DNA of 64,000 bases from Planococcus sp. APC 4015 (GCA_030407505.1 JASDDH010000008.1:62001-126000); one strand, 5' to 3'. Positions 35,897 to 44,632 are shown, counted from the first letter of the stretch. Translations and numbers: made by a program. The notes: generated by a model not told the origin, from the sequence alone.

Positions 35897-36907
35897 TCAG
35901 GGGCGTCTGTCGAGGACGGCGACGACGGGGCGATGATCGCTCCCCGAGTCGTCGAACTCGGTCAGGACGCGCGTTCCCCGCACGGTCCACGCCGAACCGA
36001 CGAGCACGTGATCGATCGGCGCGGCGAGCCAGGTGGGCGCTGTCGCCGGCCACGTTCCCACCGCGGCCGCGCCCGCTTCGGTCGCCGCATCGCGGCATCC
36101 GCCGACGAGTGCACCGCCCTCCCCCAGCCCCCACAGGTGATCGACGGTCGCGTTGAGGTCGCCGGCGACGATCACGTCGGGCGAGTCGCACTGCTGCGCC
36201 ACCCAGTCCTGCCCGGCACGCCAGCGGTCCATCGCCCACGGCAGCGGCGGGAAGGGATGAGCGGCGACGAAGACGGGGCCTTCGCCCGATACCGGACGCC
36301 ACACGGCACTGGGGAGCGCGGGCGTCGAGCCCGCCTCGGGGTCGATGCGGTACTCGCCGAACTCCTCGGTGACGAGCATCGAGGTCGGTATCGGGGACGA
36401 GCCGGTCAGACCGAACGCGGTGGATGCCGACATCCGGCGCCCTTCGGCTGCCAGAAGGCGCGCGACTTCGGCCACGGCCTGCTCGCCGGTCTCGGGCAGG
36501 CTCACGATGTCGGCGTCGACCTCGAGGATGAGGCGCGCCACGGCCTCGGGGGCGGCCGCGCCACCTTGGGTGTTCCAGGCCACGACGGTGAGATCTCCCC
36601 CGCCGGGGAGGGCGCCGCCGGAGCCCCGAGCGATCAGGATGCCGGCATTGGCTGCGCACGCGACGCCCAGGACCACGGCGAGACCGGCGGCGATCCCCCG
36701 CGTGCGTCGGCCGACCGCTATCGCGGCGAAGACCACGGCAGCGACGCCCAGACCCAGTGCGACTGCGGCCCGGAAGGCTATGAGCTGCGTGACGACGAGT
36801 GCCATCTGCGCCCCGAAGGCCTGGGGCCACACGAACACGATCGTGACGAGGGCGCCGAGGACGAGGGTCAGGACGAAGGCGAGGGCGCGGGGCTTCCGAG
36901 TCGGCAT
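35897..36907 (-). CDS. Membrane-anchored endonuclease/exonuclease/phosphatase family protein
   Basis: 336 residues. Three N-terminal membrane helices (residues about 8-30, 35-65, 70-95), then an EEP hydrolase domain facing outside: VVAWNTQGG, the metal Glu in SLPETGE, HPFPP, VIVAGDLNATVDH, and the catalytic SDHRPVVA at the end. All core residues are present. Substrate unknown; extracytoplasmic phosphodiesterase is likely. Confidence 0.88.
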   Translation of the reverse strand: MPTRKPRALAFVLTLVLGALVTIVFVWPQAFGAQMALVVTQLIAFRAAVALGLGVAAVVFAAIAVGRRTRGIAAGLAVVLGVACAANAGILIARGSGGALPGGGDLTVVAWNTQGGAAAPEAVARLILEVDADIVSLPETGEQAVAEVARLLAAEGRRMSASTAFGLTGSSPIPTSMLVTEEFGEYRIDPEAGSTPALPSAVWRPVSGEGPVFVAAHPFPPLPWAMDRWRAGQDWVAQQCDSPDVIVAGDLNATVDHLWGLGEGGALVGGCRDAATEAGAAAVGTWPATAPTWLAAPIDHVLVGSAWTVRGTRVLTEFDDSGSDHRPVVAVLDRRP

Positions 36908-36974
36908 CCCCCACAGTCAACAGCATCTCGACTGGATGCGCGTTCCGCCCCGGCGACCGGCGGGCGGTCCCGGC

Positions 36975-37880
36975 TCAGTCGTGCAGCACGGCCTCGTCGA
37001 ACCGGGCGTAGCCGGGATAGTCGAGCAGGTCGTACAGCTCGTCCTTCGTCTGCATGCCGCTCATCGCACTGCTCTGCGAACCCTCGTGGAGGATCGCACG
37101 CAGGCCCGCTGCGGCGGCGCCCATCGCCGCGCGCAGAAGTGTCATCGGATACACCGCGAGCTGATAGCCGAGATCCCGCGCCTCGTCCTGTGTGAGCGGT
37201 TCACGGCCGCCGAACTCGTTGAGGTTGAGCATGAGCGGCACATCGATCGCGGCACGGAACCGCGCATACTCCTCCGGTGTGCGCAGCGCCTCGGGGAACA
37301 CCGCGTCCGCTCCGGCCGCGACGAACGCGCGGGCTCGCTCTATCGCCGCATCCAGCCCGACGGAGGCGCGCGCGTCCGTGCGCGCGATGATGACGAAGTC
37401 CTTGCGCCTGCGGCCGGCCACCGCCGCGCGTATGCGCCGCACCGCGATGTCGGCGTCCACGACCTCGACACCGGCCGAGTGCCCGCAGCGCTTCGGATTG
37501 ATCTGATCCTCGATGTGACACCCCGCGACGCCGGCGTCCTCGAGGGACTGGATCGTGCGCGCCGCGTTCGCGGGTTCGCCGAAGCCGGTGTCGGCGTCGA
37601 CGACGGTGGGGATGCCGACCACGCGGGCGATCTGGTGGGCTCTGGCCGCGACTTCGGTCAGCGTCGTCAGACCGATGTCGGGCAGTCCCAGGTCGGCGGC
37701 GACCATGTGACCCGACACATAGACGCCGGGAGCTCCGGACTGTTCGATGAGACGGGCGCTGAGGGGGTTGAACGCACCCGGCAGCACGGTCAGACCCCCA
37801 CCGTCGAGAGCGCGCCGGAGCGATCGGCGCTTGGCCTTGTCGGTGACGTTCGATGCGAGCACGGCATCCTCATTTCTCAT
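36975..37880 (-). CDS. Isocitrate lyase/PEP mutase superfamily lyase (2-methylisocitrate lyase-like)
   Basis: 301 residues from ATG 37880. TIM barrel with the whole catalytic set: PTVVDADTGFGEP (Mg site), GCHIEDQINPKRCGH with the catalytic Cys, and VIIARTDARAS. Best fits the PrpB subfamily but no prpC, prpD or other methylcitrate gene lies nearby, so cleavage of another 2-substituted malate or isocitrate-like acid is possible. Divergent from an IclR regulator with only 40 bp between, and adjacent to the catabolic gene run at 38691-51808. Confidence 0.88.
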   Translation of the reverse strand: MRNEDAVLASNVTDKAKRRSLRRALDGGGLTVLPGAFNPLSARLIEQSGAPGVYVSGHMVAADLGLPDIGLTTLTEVAARAHQIARVVGIPTVVDADTGFGEPANAARTIQSLEDAGVAGCHIEDQINPKRCGHSAGVEVVDADIAVRRIRAAVAGRRRKDFVIIARTDARASVGLDAAIERARAFVAAGADAVFPEALRTPEEYARFRAAIDVPLMLNLNEFGGREPLTQDEARDLGYQLAVYPMTLLRAAMGAAAAGLRAILHEGSQSSAMSGMQTKDELYDLLDYPGYARFDEAVLHD

Positions 37881-37906
37881 ACTGTGCGAATCAGAGTTCG
37901 TGCGCT

Positions 37907-37921
37907 GATAATCTGATCGCA
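37907..37921 (+). promoter_or_regulatory. -10 box and probable leaderless start of iclR
   Basis: GATAAT at 37907-37912, eight bases, then the ATG at 37921 with no ribosome site. The 40-bp intergenic region must hold both divergent promoters; ATCAGA (37890-37895) and TCTGAT (37912-37917) form an inverted pair that could be the IclR site. Confidence 0.45.
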
Positions 37922-38697
37922 TGGCTTCTCCCGATGCGACCCTTCCCGCCGGCCGGGTCGCCGGCGCGGAAAGCGGTCGTCGCCTGCTTTCCGTCCTGCT
38001 GTGCTTCACCGCCGACCGCCCCCTGTGGACCGTGCCGGGACTGGCCGGCGACCTCGGCATGAGCTCGTCGATGGTCTACCGCTACATCGCCCTCCTGCGC
38101 GAGGTCGGGCTCGTCGATTCCGCGGGCGGCGGCGAATACCGCATCACCGACCGCGCCGTCTCGCTGGCGGGTGCGGCGAAGGCGGCCGGCCGGCCGCTCG
38201 CCGAAGCCGCTGCCGCCGTGCTGCTGCGGCTGCGCGACGAGATCGACGAGACGGTGCTCGTGGCCCGACGTGGCGGGTGGCGGGTGTTCACCGTCGACCG
38301 TGTCGAATCGCGCAAGCCCGTGCGCCTGCAGTTCGAGCCCGGCCAGGCGATGACGCTGCACACCGGCTCGCTCGCCCGGGTGCTGCTGGCCGCGATGCCT
38401 GCGGCCGAGCGGGATGCCTACATCTCGCAGCTCGATCCCTCGGTGCGCACCAACGGCCATCTCACGCCCGACTCGCTCGATGCGGTGCAGCGCGACGGGT
38501 GGACCGAGAGCTTCGAAGAGGTCGATGAGGGGATCTGGGGTGTCGCGGCGCCGATCAGGGTCGGTACCGAGACGCTGGGCGCACTCGGCTGCGCTGCCCC
38601 GATCTACCGCAACGACGCCAAGAAGCGCGCCCTGATCCGCGACCTGATCGTCGAGGGCGCCGCCGACATCTCGCGGGAGCTCGCGAGTCGTCACTGA
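37921..38697 (+). CDS. IclR-family transcriptional regulator
   Basis: 258 residues. N-terminal winged helix (LWTVPGLAGDLGMSSSMVYRYIALLREVGLV), then the IclR effector domain (ETVLVARRGGWRVFTVDRVES, LHTGSLARVLLAAMP, GVAAPIRV). Divergent from the lyase gene, convergent with the alpha/beta hydrolase (7-bp overlap of the 3' ends). Likely senses a small organic acid from this catabolic region and controls the lyase, possibly also the long operon. Confidence 0.92.
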   Translation: MASPDATLPAGRVAGAESGRRLLSVLLCFTADRPLWTVPGLAGDLGMSSSMVYRYIALLREVGLVDSAGGGEYRITDRAVSLAGAAKAAGRPLAEAAAAVLLRLRDEIDETVLVARRGGWRVFTVDRVESRKPVRLQFEPGQAMTLHTGSLARVLLAAMPAAERDAYISQLDPSVRTNGHLTPDSLDAVQRDGWTESFEEVDEGIWGVAAPIRVGTETLGALGCAAPIYRNDAKKRALIRDLIVEGAADISRELASRH

Positions 38698-39554
38698 CCC
38701 GGGCGCGGGTCGACGCCGGTGATGTCTTCGACGAACGCGGCAACCAGGTCGGTCATCTCGGCCTCGTACCCGTGGTACCAGTGGTCCGATGCGTCGATGC
38801 GCGCCGACGACACGTCGGGCGCGATCCGCTCGGCGATCTCCGTCCACAGTCCGTCGCGCGACTCGGTGCCGCCCCACCCGAAGAGGACGGGCGACGGCAG
38901 GGCGTTCACCCGTTCGATCCAGAACTCAGACCCGGGGGTCGCGCTGCGTTCGAGCAGCGATCGCGCACTGATGGCCCAGTACCACGACGGCAACGCGATC
39001 AGCTCGTCCGGACGCCCGGCGGCAACGAGAGCCTGCGCCTTCTCGAGGGCTTCATCGAGCGCGCCGGGCTCGGGGTACCACCAGTCCAGTGCGACCTTGT
39101 TGTCGGTCAGCGGCGACAGCAGGATGCGGCCGACGATGTCGTCGCCGGCAGGGGTGTGGACGCCGGCGTAGTAGCCCCCCGAGGAGTGCCCCGACATCAC
39201 GATGCGCGTGAAGCCCTCGGCGCGGAGGAACTCGACCGCCGCACGGATGTCGACCTCGCCGTCGGCGAGTGACTCGTACATCCCGCCGGCGACGGGCACA
39301 TCGTCGCGGTCGGTGTTGTAGGCGAGCGCGTGACAGCGCATGTTGAACGCGAAGTGCGCCACTCCCCGCAGCGCATCGGGCAGCCAGCGGGCTTGGATGT
39401 CGAGCATCGTCGCCCCCTTGCCGTGGATGTGCAGCAGCACGACGTCGGACGCGGCGGGCCGCTCGGCCGCGTACAGCAGGCCGTCGAGGCTCCAGCCGTC
39501 GGCCGTGCTGAAGGTGACGGCCTCGACGCTGCGGCGGCGGGTGATCTCGGTCAT
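38691..39554 (-). CDS. Alpha/beta hydrolase
   Basis: 287 residues from ATG 39554. Oxyanion HIHGKG, nucleophile elbow MSGHSSGGYY (Ser), acid Asp probably in DNKVALDWWYPE or GGTESRDG, catalytic His in DASDHWYHGY. Last gene of the leftward operon, 8 bp after an SDR gene. In pyridine-ring pathways an alpha/beta hydrolase deformylates or deacylates the ring-opened amide; that would suit this cluster, but this sequence is not close enough to NicD-type enzymes for me to assign it. Confidence 0.85.
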   Translation of the reverse strand: MTEITRRRSVEAVTFSTADGWSLDGLLYAAERPAASDVVLLHIHGKGATMLDIQARWLPDALRGVAHFAFNMRCHALAYNTDRDDVPVAGGMYESLADGEVDIRAAVEFLRAEGFTRIVMSGHSSGGYYAGVHTPAGDDIVGRILLSPLTDNKVALDWWYPEPGALDEALEKAQALVAAGRPDELIALPSWYWAISARSLLERSATPGSEFWIERVNALPSPVLFGWGGTESRDGLWTEIAERIAPDVSSARIDASDHWYHGYEAEMTDLVAAFVEDITGVDPRPGQ

Positions 39555-39562
39555 GGGACTCC

Positions 39563-40264
39563 TCAGTGCAGGACGGTGCCGCCGTCGACGACGACGGTCT
39601 GGCCGGTGATCGCCCGCGCGGCCGGTGACGACAGGAAGCGCACCGTCTCGACGACGTCGGCGACGGTCAGGTCGATCGGCAGTGCGCGCGTCGAACGGAA
39701 CGCCGCGCGCTGCTCGTCCGTCCACACCGCGGCGTTGCGTTCGGTCGTGATCAAGCCCGGGGCCACGGCGTTGACCCGCACTCCATCGGGTCCGAGGGCG
39801 AGCGCGAGCGATCGCGTCATGCCGATGACGCCCGCCTTGGCCGCGGCGTAGTGGATCATCTGCGGGTGACCTTTGAGGGCGATGGCAGACGTGAGGTTCA
39901 CGACCGCCCCACGACGCGCGCGGAGTGCGTCGCGGCATCCCCACACGACGAAGTACCCCGAATCGAGGTTCACCCTCATCGAGGACGACCAGGCCTCGGG
40001 GCTGAGATCGTCGAGGGACATGGTCGGCCACACGCCGACGGCGTTGACCAGCACGTCGACCCCGCCGATCCCCGTCAGGATCCCGGTCACCGCAGGATCC
40101 GACACGTCGGCGATGTGAGCAGTGCCGCCGACCGACGCCGCGACGTCGGTCGCGGCATCCGACCGGTCCACGACGTGGACGGCGAAGCCGTCGGCGGCGT
40201 ACGAGACGGCGAGCGCGCGGCCGATCTCTCCGGCCCCGCCGGCGATCACGACGGTCCCGGTCAC
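39563..40264 (-). CDS. Short-chain dehydrogenase/reductase (SDR) 1
   Basis: 233 residues from GTG 40264 (GTGA overlap with the amidase stop). Classical SDR: GGAGEIGRAL cofactor loop, NAVG, catalytic Ser in LTSAIAL, YAAAK with Tyr and Lys, VNAVAPGLI. The HVVDRSD segment after beta-2 has an Asp, favouring NAD(H). Probably oxidises an alcohol intermediate of the pathway encoded by the operon. Confidence 0.9.
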   Translation of the reverse strand: MTGTVVIAGGAGEIGRALAVSYAADGFAVHVVDRSDAATDVAASVGGTAHIADVSDPAVTGILTGIGGVDVLVNAVGVWPTMSLDDLSPEAWSSSMRVNLDSGYFVVWGCRDALRARRGAVVNLTSAIALKGHPQMIHYAAAKAGVIGMTRSLALALGPDGVRVNAVAPGLITTERNAAVWTDEQRAAFRSTRALPIDLTVADVVETVRFLSSPAARAITGQTVVVDGGTVLH

Positions 40265-40887
40265 GCGTGTGCTCCCAGGATGGCGCGGGCGGCGTCGGCG
40301 GTGACGACCTCGCCGATCTTCGCCTGGATGTCGAACAGGTTGGCCTCATGCGGCCCCGGCAGACGGTCGCCGACGGCATCCGCGACGACGATGGGGATGA
40401 ACCCGGACTGCATGCAGTCGGTCGCCGTCGCCCGGATGCAGCCGCTCGTCGTCAGTCCCACGATCACGACGGTGTCGGCGCGCAGCGCCGCGAGGGTCGC
40501 GGCGAGCGAGGTGCCCGCGAATGCGCTGGGATACTGCTTGACGATCTCGATGTCGCCGTCCCCCGGAGCGAGCCCCTCGATGTAGCCGTCGAACGGGCTG
40601 TCGGGCGCGAACCACTTCAGCGCGGGCACTTTGCGCACGAACACGCCGCCGTCCCGCCCGTTCGCCTCGTGCAGGACTCGCGTGATGATCACGGGCACGC
40701 CCGCGGCGTCTGCGGCGGCGCGCATGGCGCGCATGCCCGCGACCGCCTCTTCGACACCCGCGTAGAGCGGGCACGCCGGATCGGTGTACGCCTCGCAGGG
40801 ATCGACGATGAGGAGCACGGGATGTGCTCCGGGGGTCAGCCTGCCCTGCAGGCCGGCATCGGCGTAGTCCGTCGCGTCATCGCTCAT
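40261..40887 (-). CDS. Isochorismatase-fold amidohydrolase (N-carbamoylsarcosine/maleamate amidase-like)
   Basis: 208 residues with the complete cysteine-hydrolase triad: D29 (LLIVDPCEAY), K117 (EIVKQYPSAFAGT) and C150 (TTSGCIRATA, preceded by a cis-peptide type GLTTSG). The PSAF motif after the Lys and the GCIRA nucleophile loop point to the carbamoylsarcosine/maleamate amidase branch rather than to nicotinamidase, whose zinc ligands are absent. Would release ammonia from a small amide such as maleamate or an analogue. Overlaps both neighbours by 4 bp. Confidence 0.87.
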   Translation of the reverse strand: MSDDATDYADAGLQGRLTPGAHPVLLIVDPCEAYTDPACPLYAGVEEAVAGMRAMRAAADAAGVPVIITRVLHEANGRDGGVFVRKVPALKWFAPDSPFDGYIEGLAPGDGDIEIVKQYPSAFAGTSLAATLAALRADTVVIVGLTTSGCIRATATDCMQSGFIPIVVADAVGDRLPGPHEANLFDIQAKIGEVVTADAARAILGAHA

Positions 40888-41195
40888 GCAGTCGCCTCGT
40901 CGAAGGCATCCACCTGCACGAAGGCCTTCGACGCGAGCACCGGGGCGATGGCCCGGGTCACGACCGCCTGGTGGGCGGGATGCGCGCCGTACGCGCGCCA
41001 GGCGTCCTGGCTGGCGAAGGTGAGGCGGAACAGCAGGTCGCCGTTGCCCTCCTTCAGACCGAGGTCGGTGCCGACCTCGACCCGCTCGAGTCCGTCGATC
41101 TGCCCGACCAGGCCGAGCAGTCCGTCGGCGATGGCTCGTCGGTCATCGACCGTCGCGGTGTCGGTCAGGGTGAGCAGTCCGATGTGCATGACCAT
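40884..41195 (-). CDS. Dabb (stress-responsive A/B barrel) domain protein
   Basis: 103 residues. Dabb pattern: N-terminal HIGLLTLTDTA, GLLGLVGQIDGLERVEVGTDLGLKEGN, then DLLFRLTFASQDAWRAYGAHPAHQAVV. Dimeric ferredoxin-like barrel; some members are cyclases or decarboxylases acting on aromatic or polyketide substrates. Encoded inside the catabolic operon (ATGA overlap with the amidase), so may act on a reactive intermediate. Confidence 0.85.
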   Translation of the reverse strand: MVMHIGLLTLTDTATVDDRRAIADGLLGLVGQIDGLERVEVGTDLGLKEGNGDLLFRLTFASQDAWRAYGAHPAHQAVVTRAIAPVLASKAFVQVDAFDEATA

Positions 41196-41219
41196 GTCAT
41201 GTCCTCCTTGGTGGGGTTG

Positions 41220-41966
41220 TCAGTGCTCGGAGAAGAGGGAGCCGAAGCCCTCGAGACGGTCGTCGATGCCGTTCGTCCGATACGCGGCCCACACCGTCGC
41301 GGTGTTGATCGCGATGACGGGCTTGCCGAGTTCGATCTCCATCTCGGCGGCGACCTTGGATGCGGCGAGATTCGTGCCCGCCTGCAGCAGCACATCGACG
41401 TCGGGGGCGTCGACGGCCCGGAACGCGGCCTTGATCTCGTCGGGGGTCACGTCGCCGATCGAGGTCGCGGTCTCGCACTTGAGGCCGTGCACGTCGTGCA
41501 CCTGGTAGCCGATCTGCTCGAAGAAGTCGCGCACCTGGGCGTCGCCGACCGGCTGGTAGGGGGTGATGACTCCGATCTTCTTGGCGCCGTACACGTCGAG
41601 CGCCATCTTGCAGGCCATCGCACCCGTCGTGACATCGAGTCCGTTCGAGAGCTCCCCCATCCAGCGGGCGAACTCCTCGGCACCGTCCTTGCCGCCCCAG
41701 AATGTCTCGGCGCTCATGCCCATCACGAGCGAGTCGACCTCGGCGGTGACGACGTCGCGCACGGCCCGGCCGATCTCGGTGCGCAGGTTCTCGAGGAACG
41801 AGACGAAGGACGCGTCGTCGTCGAGGACGGGCTGCGGGATGTAGATGCGCCCCGTGTGCCACGAGACGCCGTCCACCCGCATCCAGTTGAATTCGGCCTC
41901 GACCACGGTGTTCGTCGAGGGGAGGATGAGCCCGAACTGGGCTCGGGGCGAAGTGATGCTGGTCAT
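41220..41966 (-). CDS. Maleate isomerase/arylmalonate decarboxylase-family protein lacking both catalytic cysteines
   Basis: 248 residues. Family blocks are clear: GLILPSTNTVVEAEFNWM (substrate carboxylate loop), KKIGVITPYQPVGD, HGLKCETATSIGDVTPDEI and GKPVIAINTATVWAAYR. In known maleate isomerases the nucleophile sits in a YAC motif after the second strand; here that segment is LVMGMSAETFWGG. The second cysteine (SCC in known enzymes) is replaced by LLQAGTNL. So ordinary thiol-based isomerisation is not possible. Fold assignment is secure; reaction unknown. Confidence 0.8.
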   Translation of the reverse strand: MTSITSPRAQFGLILPSTNTVVEAEFNWMRVDGVSWHTGRIYIPQPVLDDDASFVSFLENLRTEIGRAVRDVVTAEVDSLVMGMSAETFWGGKDGAEEFARWMGELSNGLDVTTGAMACKMALDVYGAKKIGVITPYQPVGDAQVRDFFEQIGYQVHDVHGLKCETATSIGDVTPDEIKAAFRAVDAPDVDVLLQAGTNLAASKVAAEMEIELGKPVIAINTATVWAAYRTNGIDDRLEGFGSLFSEH

Positions 41967-41979
41967 GGTGCTCCTCGGG

Positions 41980-43794
41980 TCAGGCGGGGGTCGGGGCGAG
42001 GGAGAGCGCGATCCCCACCCCCGCGAGGGTGAGACGGCGCAGGCTGGGCAGCGCGGCGTCCGTCGTGGTGACGACCAGCGGCACGTCGGGGATCGCCCGG
42101 TGGATCTCCTGCAGCACCTCGGCGTCGGTCACGTCGACGACGCCGAAGAAGTCGGCGCCCGCCTCGACGTAGGCGCGACCGCGATCGATGATCTCGGCGT
42201 TGTCGCTCGCGCCCGCCGCCGACATCGTCGCGATCAGCAGGACGTCCCGTCGCAGGGCGTGCGCCGCGGCGATCGCGGCGACGACCTCTGCGGGAGTCGA
42301 CAGGCGATCGCTGACGTCGAGCGCTGCCAGGTGCGCACGCTCGGCGACGGTGATCGCCGTACGAGCCTCGGCCGGATCGTCGAGCTGGGCGATCACGGGC
42401 GCATCCGAGGTCTGCACGAGGTCGGCGAGTTCATCCGAGTCCCAGGGCACGCGGCCCGCGGGCAGGTAGGCCACCGCCGAATCGCCGTGTCCGAGCGGAG
42501 CCGCGAGCAGCGTGCGCTCACGGATCGCGTCCGACAGCGTCTGGCCGGCCGGCGTGGGAGCCGCGCCGCGCACGGGGCTGAGCCCGCGCCGCATCCGCCG
42601 GCGCGACGTCTCGAACGACGCGATCATCGACGTGCCCCGCAGGTAGGCGCGTGCCCGTTCGGGGTCAGCGGCGATCTCAGCCATCTCGTTCTTGCGGTCG
42701 GCGCGCTCGCGCTCATCGCGCTGGCGCATCTCCTCGTAGTTGCGCTGCGTGTTGCGCTGCACATCGACGGCGGCCGCGTCGTAGCGGACCCGCGCGTAGG
42801 TCTCGACGGCCCGCCGGGGGTCGCCGCCGTCGAGAGCGAAGGCGATGGCCTCGACGGCGGCGTGCGCGTCGTGGATGCCGCTGTTCATGCCCATGCCGCC
42901 GAGCGGGTTGTTGATGTGCGCCGCATCGCCGGCCAGGAACACCCGGCCCAGGCCGAACGTCGCCGCGAGCCGCTGGTGCACACGGTAGATCGTGCTGTGG
43001 GCGACGGGGTACGGCTCGTCGAGCGCGACGACCCCCTGCAGCCGCTGCTCGATGCGATCCGGATGCTGCGCCTGCTCGTCGGACTCGCTCTCGTCGATCG
43101 GGAAAAGCACGCGCCAGTGCTGGGGCGTGCGCAGCAGCACTCCCCAGTCGTCGGGGTCGTAGACGTAGCTCACGTAGGCGAGGTCGTCGAAGTCCTCGAG
43201 GAAGTCGTGGGTCGTGGATGCCACCAGGAACCGCTCGGGGTAGGTGACGCCTTCGAACGCGATGCCCAGCGACTGGCGCACCGCCGAGCCCGCGCCGTCG
43301 GCGGCGATCACCCAGTCGGCGCGGTAGCTCGCTTCGCGGCCGTCTCCGGGCAGGAAGACGTACGCGCAGTCGCGGCCGATCTCGACGCGCTCGATCGGGG
43401 CGCCGAACCGCAAGGTGACGTGCGGCATGGCCTCGAGGTGGCGGCGGATGATGCGGGTGAGCGTGCCCTGCTCGTTCTGGATGCGGAACGGGAACTCGGT
43501 GTCACCGGCCAGCAGCGCCATGTCGAGGTGGGCGATGAGCTCCCGGTTGTGCCCGCGGTACTGGAATCCCGGTGCCTTGAGCCCGGTCTCCATGAGCTCC
43601 TCGACGATGCCGAGCTCGCTGAGGATCTCGAGGCTCGGCGGGTGGAAGGTCGAAGCCCGCGATTCGGTCGCGAGATCGTCTCCGCCCTCGAGCACGGTGA
43701 CGGGGTATCCCTTGCGGGCGAGGCTGAGGGCCGCGGTCATGCCGACGGGGCCCATGCCGACCACCACGATCGTGGGCTGCTGGTCAACGGTCAT
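41980..43794 (-). CDS. FAD-dependent aromatic monooxygenase fused to a degenerate isocitrate-lyase/PEP-mutase-like domain
   Basis: 604 residues. Residues 1-400 are a PHBH/MhpA-type hydroxylase: dinucleotide motif VVGMGPVGMTAALSLA, DG motif VIAADGAGSAVR, and GD motif GRVFLAGDAAHINNPLGGMGMN. Residues about 419-604 do not look like the thioredoxin-like tail of phenol hydroxylases; they follow a shortened ICL/PEPM barrel: DAPVIAQLDDPAEA in place of the Mg site, LLIATMSAAGA in place of IARTDA, and RGRAYVEAGADFFGVVDVTD, then VPLVVTTTD. The KxCGH loop is lost. Hydroxylase part is expected to act on an aromatic or N-heteroaromatic acid. Confidence 0.85.
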   Translation of the reverse strand: MTVDQQPTIVVVGMGPVGMTAALSLARKGYPVTVLEGGDDLATESRASTFHPPSLEILSELGIVEELMETGLKAPGFQYRGHNRELIAHLDMALLAGDTEFPFRIQNEQGTLTRIIRRHLEAMPHVTLRFGAPIERVEIGRDCAYVFLPGDGREASYRADWVIAADGAGSAVRQSLGIAFEGVTYPERFLVASTTHDFLEDFDDLAYVSYVYDPDDWGVLLRTPQHWRVLFPIDESESDEQAQHPDRIEQRLQGVVALDEPYPVAHSTIYRVHQRLAATFGLGRVFLAGDAAHINNPLGGMGMNSGIHDAHAAVEAIAFALDGGDPRRAVETYARVRYDAAAVDVQRNTQRNYEEMRQRDERERADRKNEMAEIAADPERARAYLRGTSMIASFETSRRRMRRGLSPVRGAAPTPAGQTLSDAIRERTLLAAPLGHGDSAVAYLPAGRVPWDSDELADLVQTSDAPVIAQLDDPAEARTAITVAERAHLAALDVSDRLSTPAEVVAAIAAAHALRRDVLLIATMSAAGASDNAEIIDRGRAYVEAGADFFGVVDVTDAEVLQEIHRAIPDVPLVVTTTDAALPSLRRLTLAGVGIALSLAPTPA

Positions 43795-44632
43795 CTCGGT
43801 GATGCCTTTCGGTGTTGCTGTGCGTGTATGCGGGGCGCGAGGCGCCGGGGGTGCGCTCGGTCACGATGTCGGCGAACCCGCCGAGCGGCTGGCCCGCGAC
43901 GGTCAGCTGCCCACCGTCGACGGGCAGCACATGACCGGTGATCATCGACGCGTCGGACGACAGCAGGAAGGAGATCGCGCGGGCGACTTCATCCGGGTCG
44001 CCGAGCGAGCGCTGGGGAACGGGGGCGGTGAGAGCGGCCTCGCCGTGCTTGGCGCGGAGGAACTCGGTGATCGGCGTGGCGATCAGGCCCGGAGCGACCG
44101 CGTTGACACGGATGCCGTAGGGGCCGAGCTCGGTCGCGAGAGCGTGGGTGAGCGCCATGATCGCGCCCTTGGACGCGTGATAGTGAGCGCCGAGACCGTT
44201 GACGTAGCCGAACCCGGCGGTCGACGAGACCGTGACGATCGATCCGCCGCGCCCCGCGTCGATCAGCCCGCGGGCGACGCTGCGGGCCGTGATCACCGTG
44301 CCGAGCACGTTGATGTCGAGCGTCTTCTTCCAGACGTCGATCGTCGATTCGGCGAAGGGCTCCTTCACCGAGATGCCGGCGCAGGTGACGACTCCGTCGA
44401 CCCCGTCGGCGACGACGTCGTCGACGGCGATCTCGAGGGCGGAGGCGTCGGACGCGTCAACGACCGCCCATGTGCCGCGCACGTCTGCGTCCAGGGCGTG
44501 CCACCAGCTCGCGGTCGACAGGTCATCGCTGCTGCGGTCGAGCACCGAGATCCGGGTGCCGTTGGCGGCGAGGTGCTGCGCGGTCGCCGCGCCGATGCCC
44601 GACGCGCCTCCGGTGATGAGGACGTGACTCAC
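43784..44632 (-). CDS. Short-chain dehydrogenase/reductase (SDR) 2
   Basis: 282 residues from GTG 44632. Classical SDR with GGASGIGAAT, catalytic Ser in VTVSSTAGFG, YHASK, and VNAVAPGLIATP; Asp in SVLDRSS favours NAD. A 30-residue C-terminal extension follows the usual DGGQ end. Closely related to the SDR encoded directly upstream, so a tandem duplication. Overlaps the monooxygenase by 11 bp. Confidence 0.9.
   Translation of the reverse strand: MSHVLITGGASGIGAATAQHLAANGTRISVLDRSSDDLSTASWWHALDADVRGTWAVVDASDASALEIAVDDVVADGVDGVVTCAGISVKEPFAESTIDVWKKTLDINVLGTVITARSVARGLIDAGRGGSIVTVSSTAGFGYVNGLGAHYHASKGAIMALTHALATELGPYGIRVNAVAPGLIATPITEFLRAKHGEAALTAPVPQRSLGDPDEVARAISFLLSSDASMITGHVLPVDGGQLTVAGQPLGGFADIVTERTPGASRPAYTHSNTERHHRDDR

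Noticed and set aside
41220..41966. Call as a functional maleate isomerase completing a maleamate pathway
   Set aside because: Both catalytic cysteines are missing, so only family membership is claimed.
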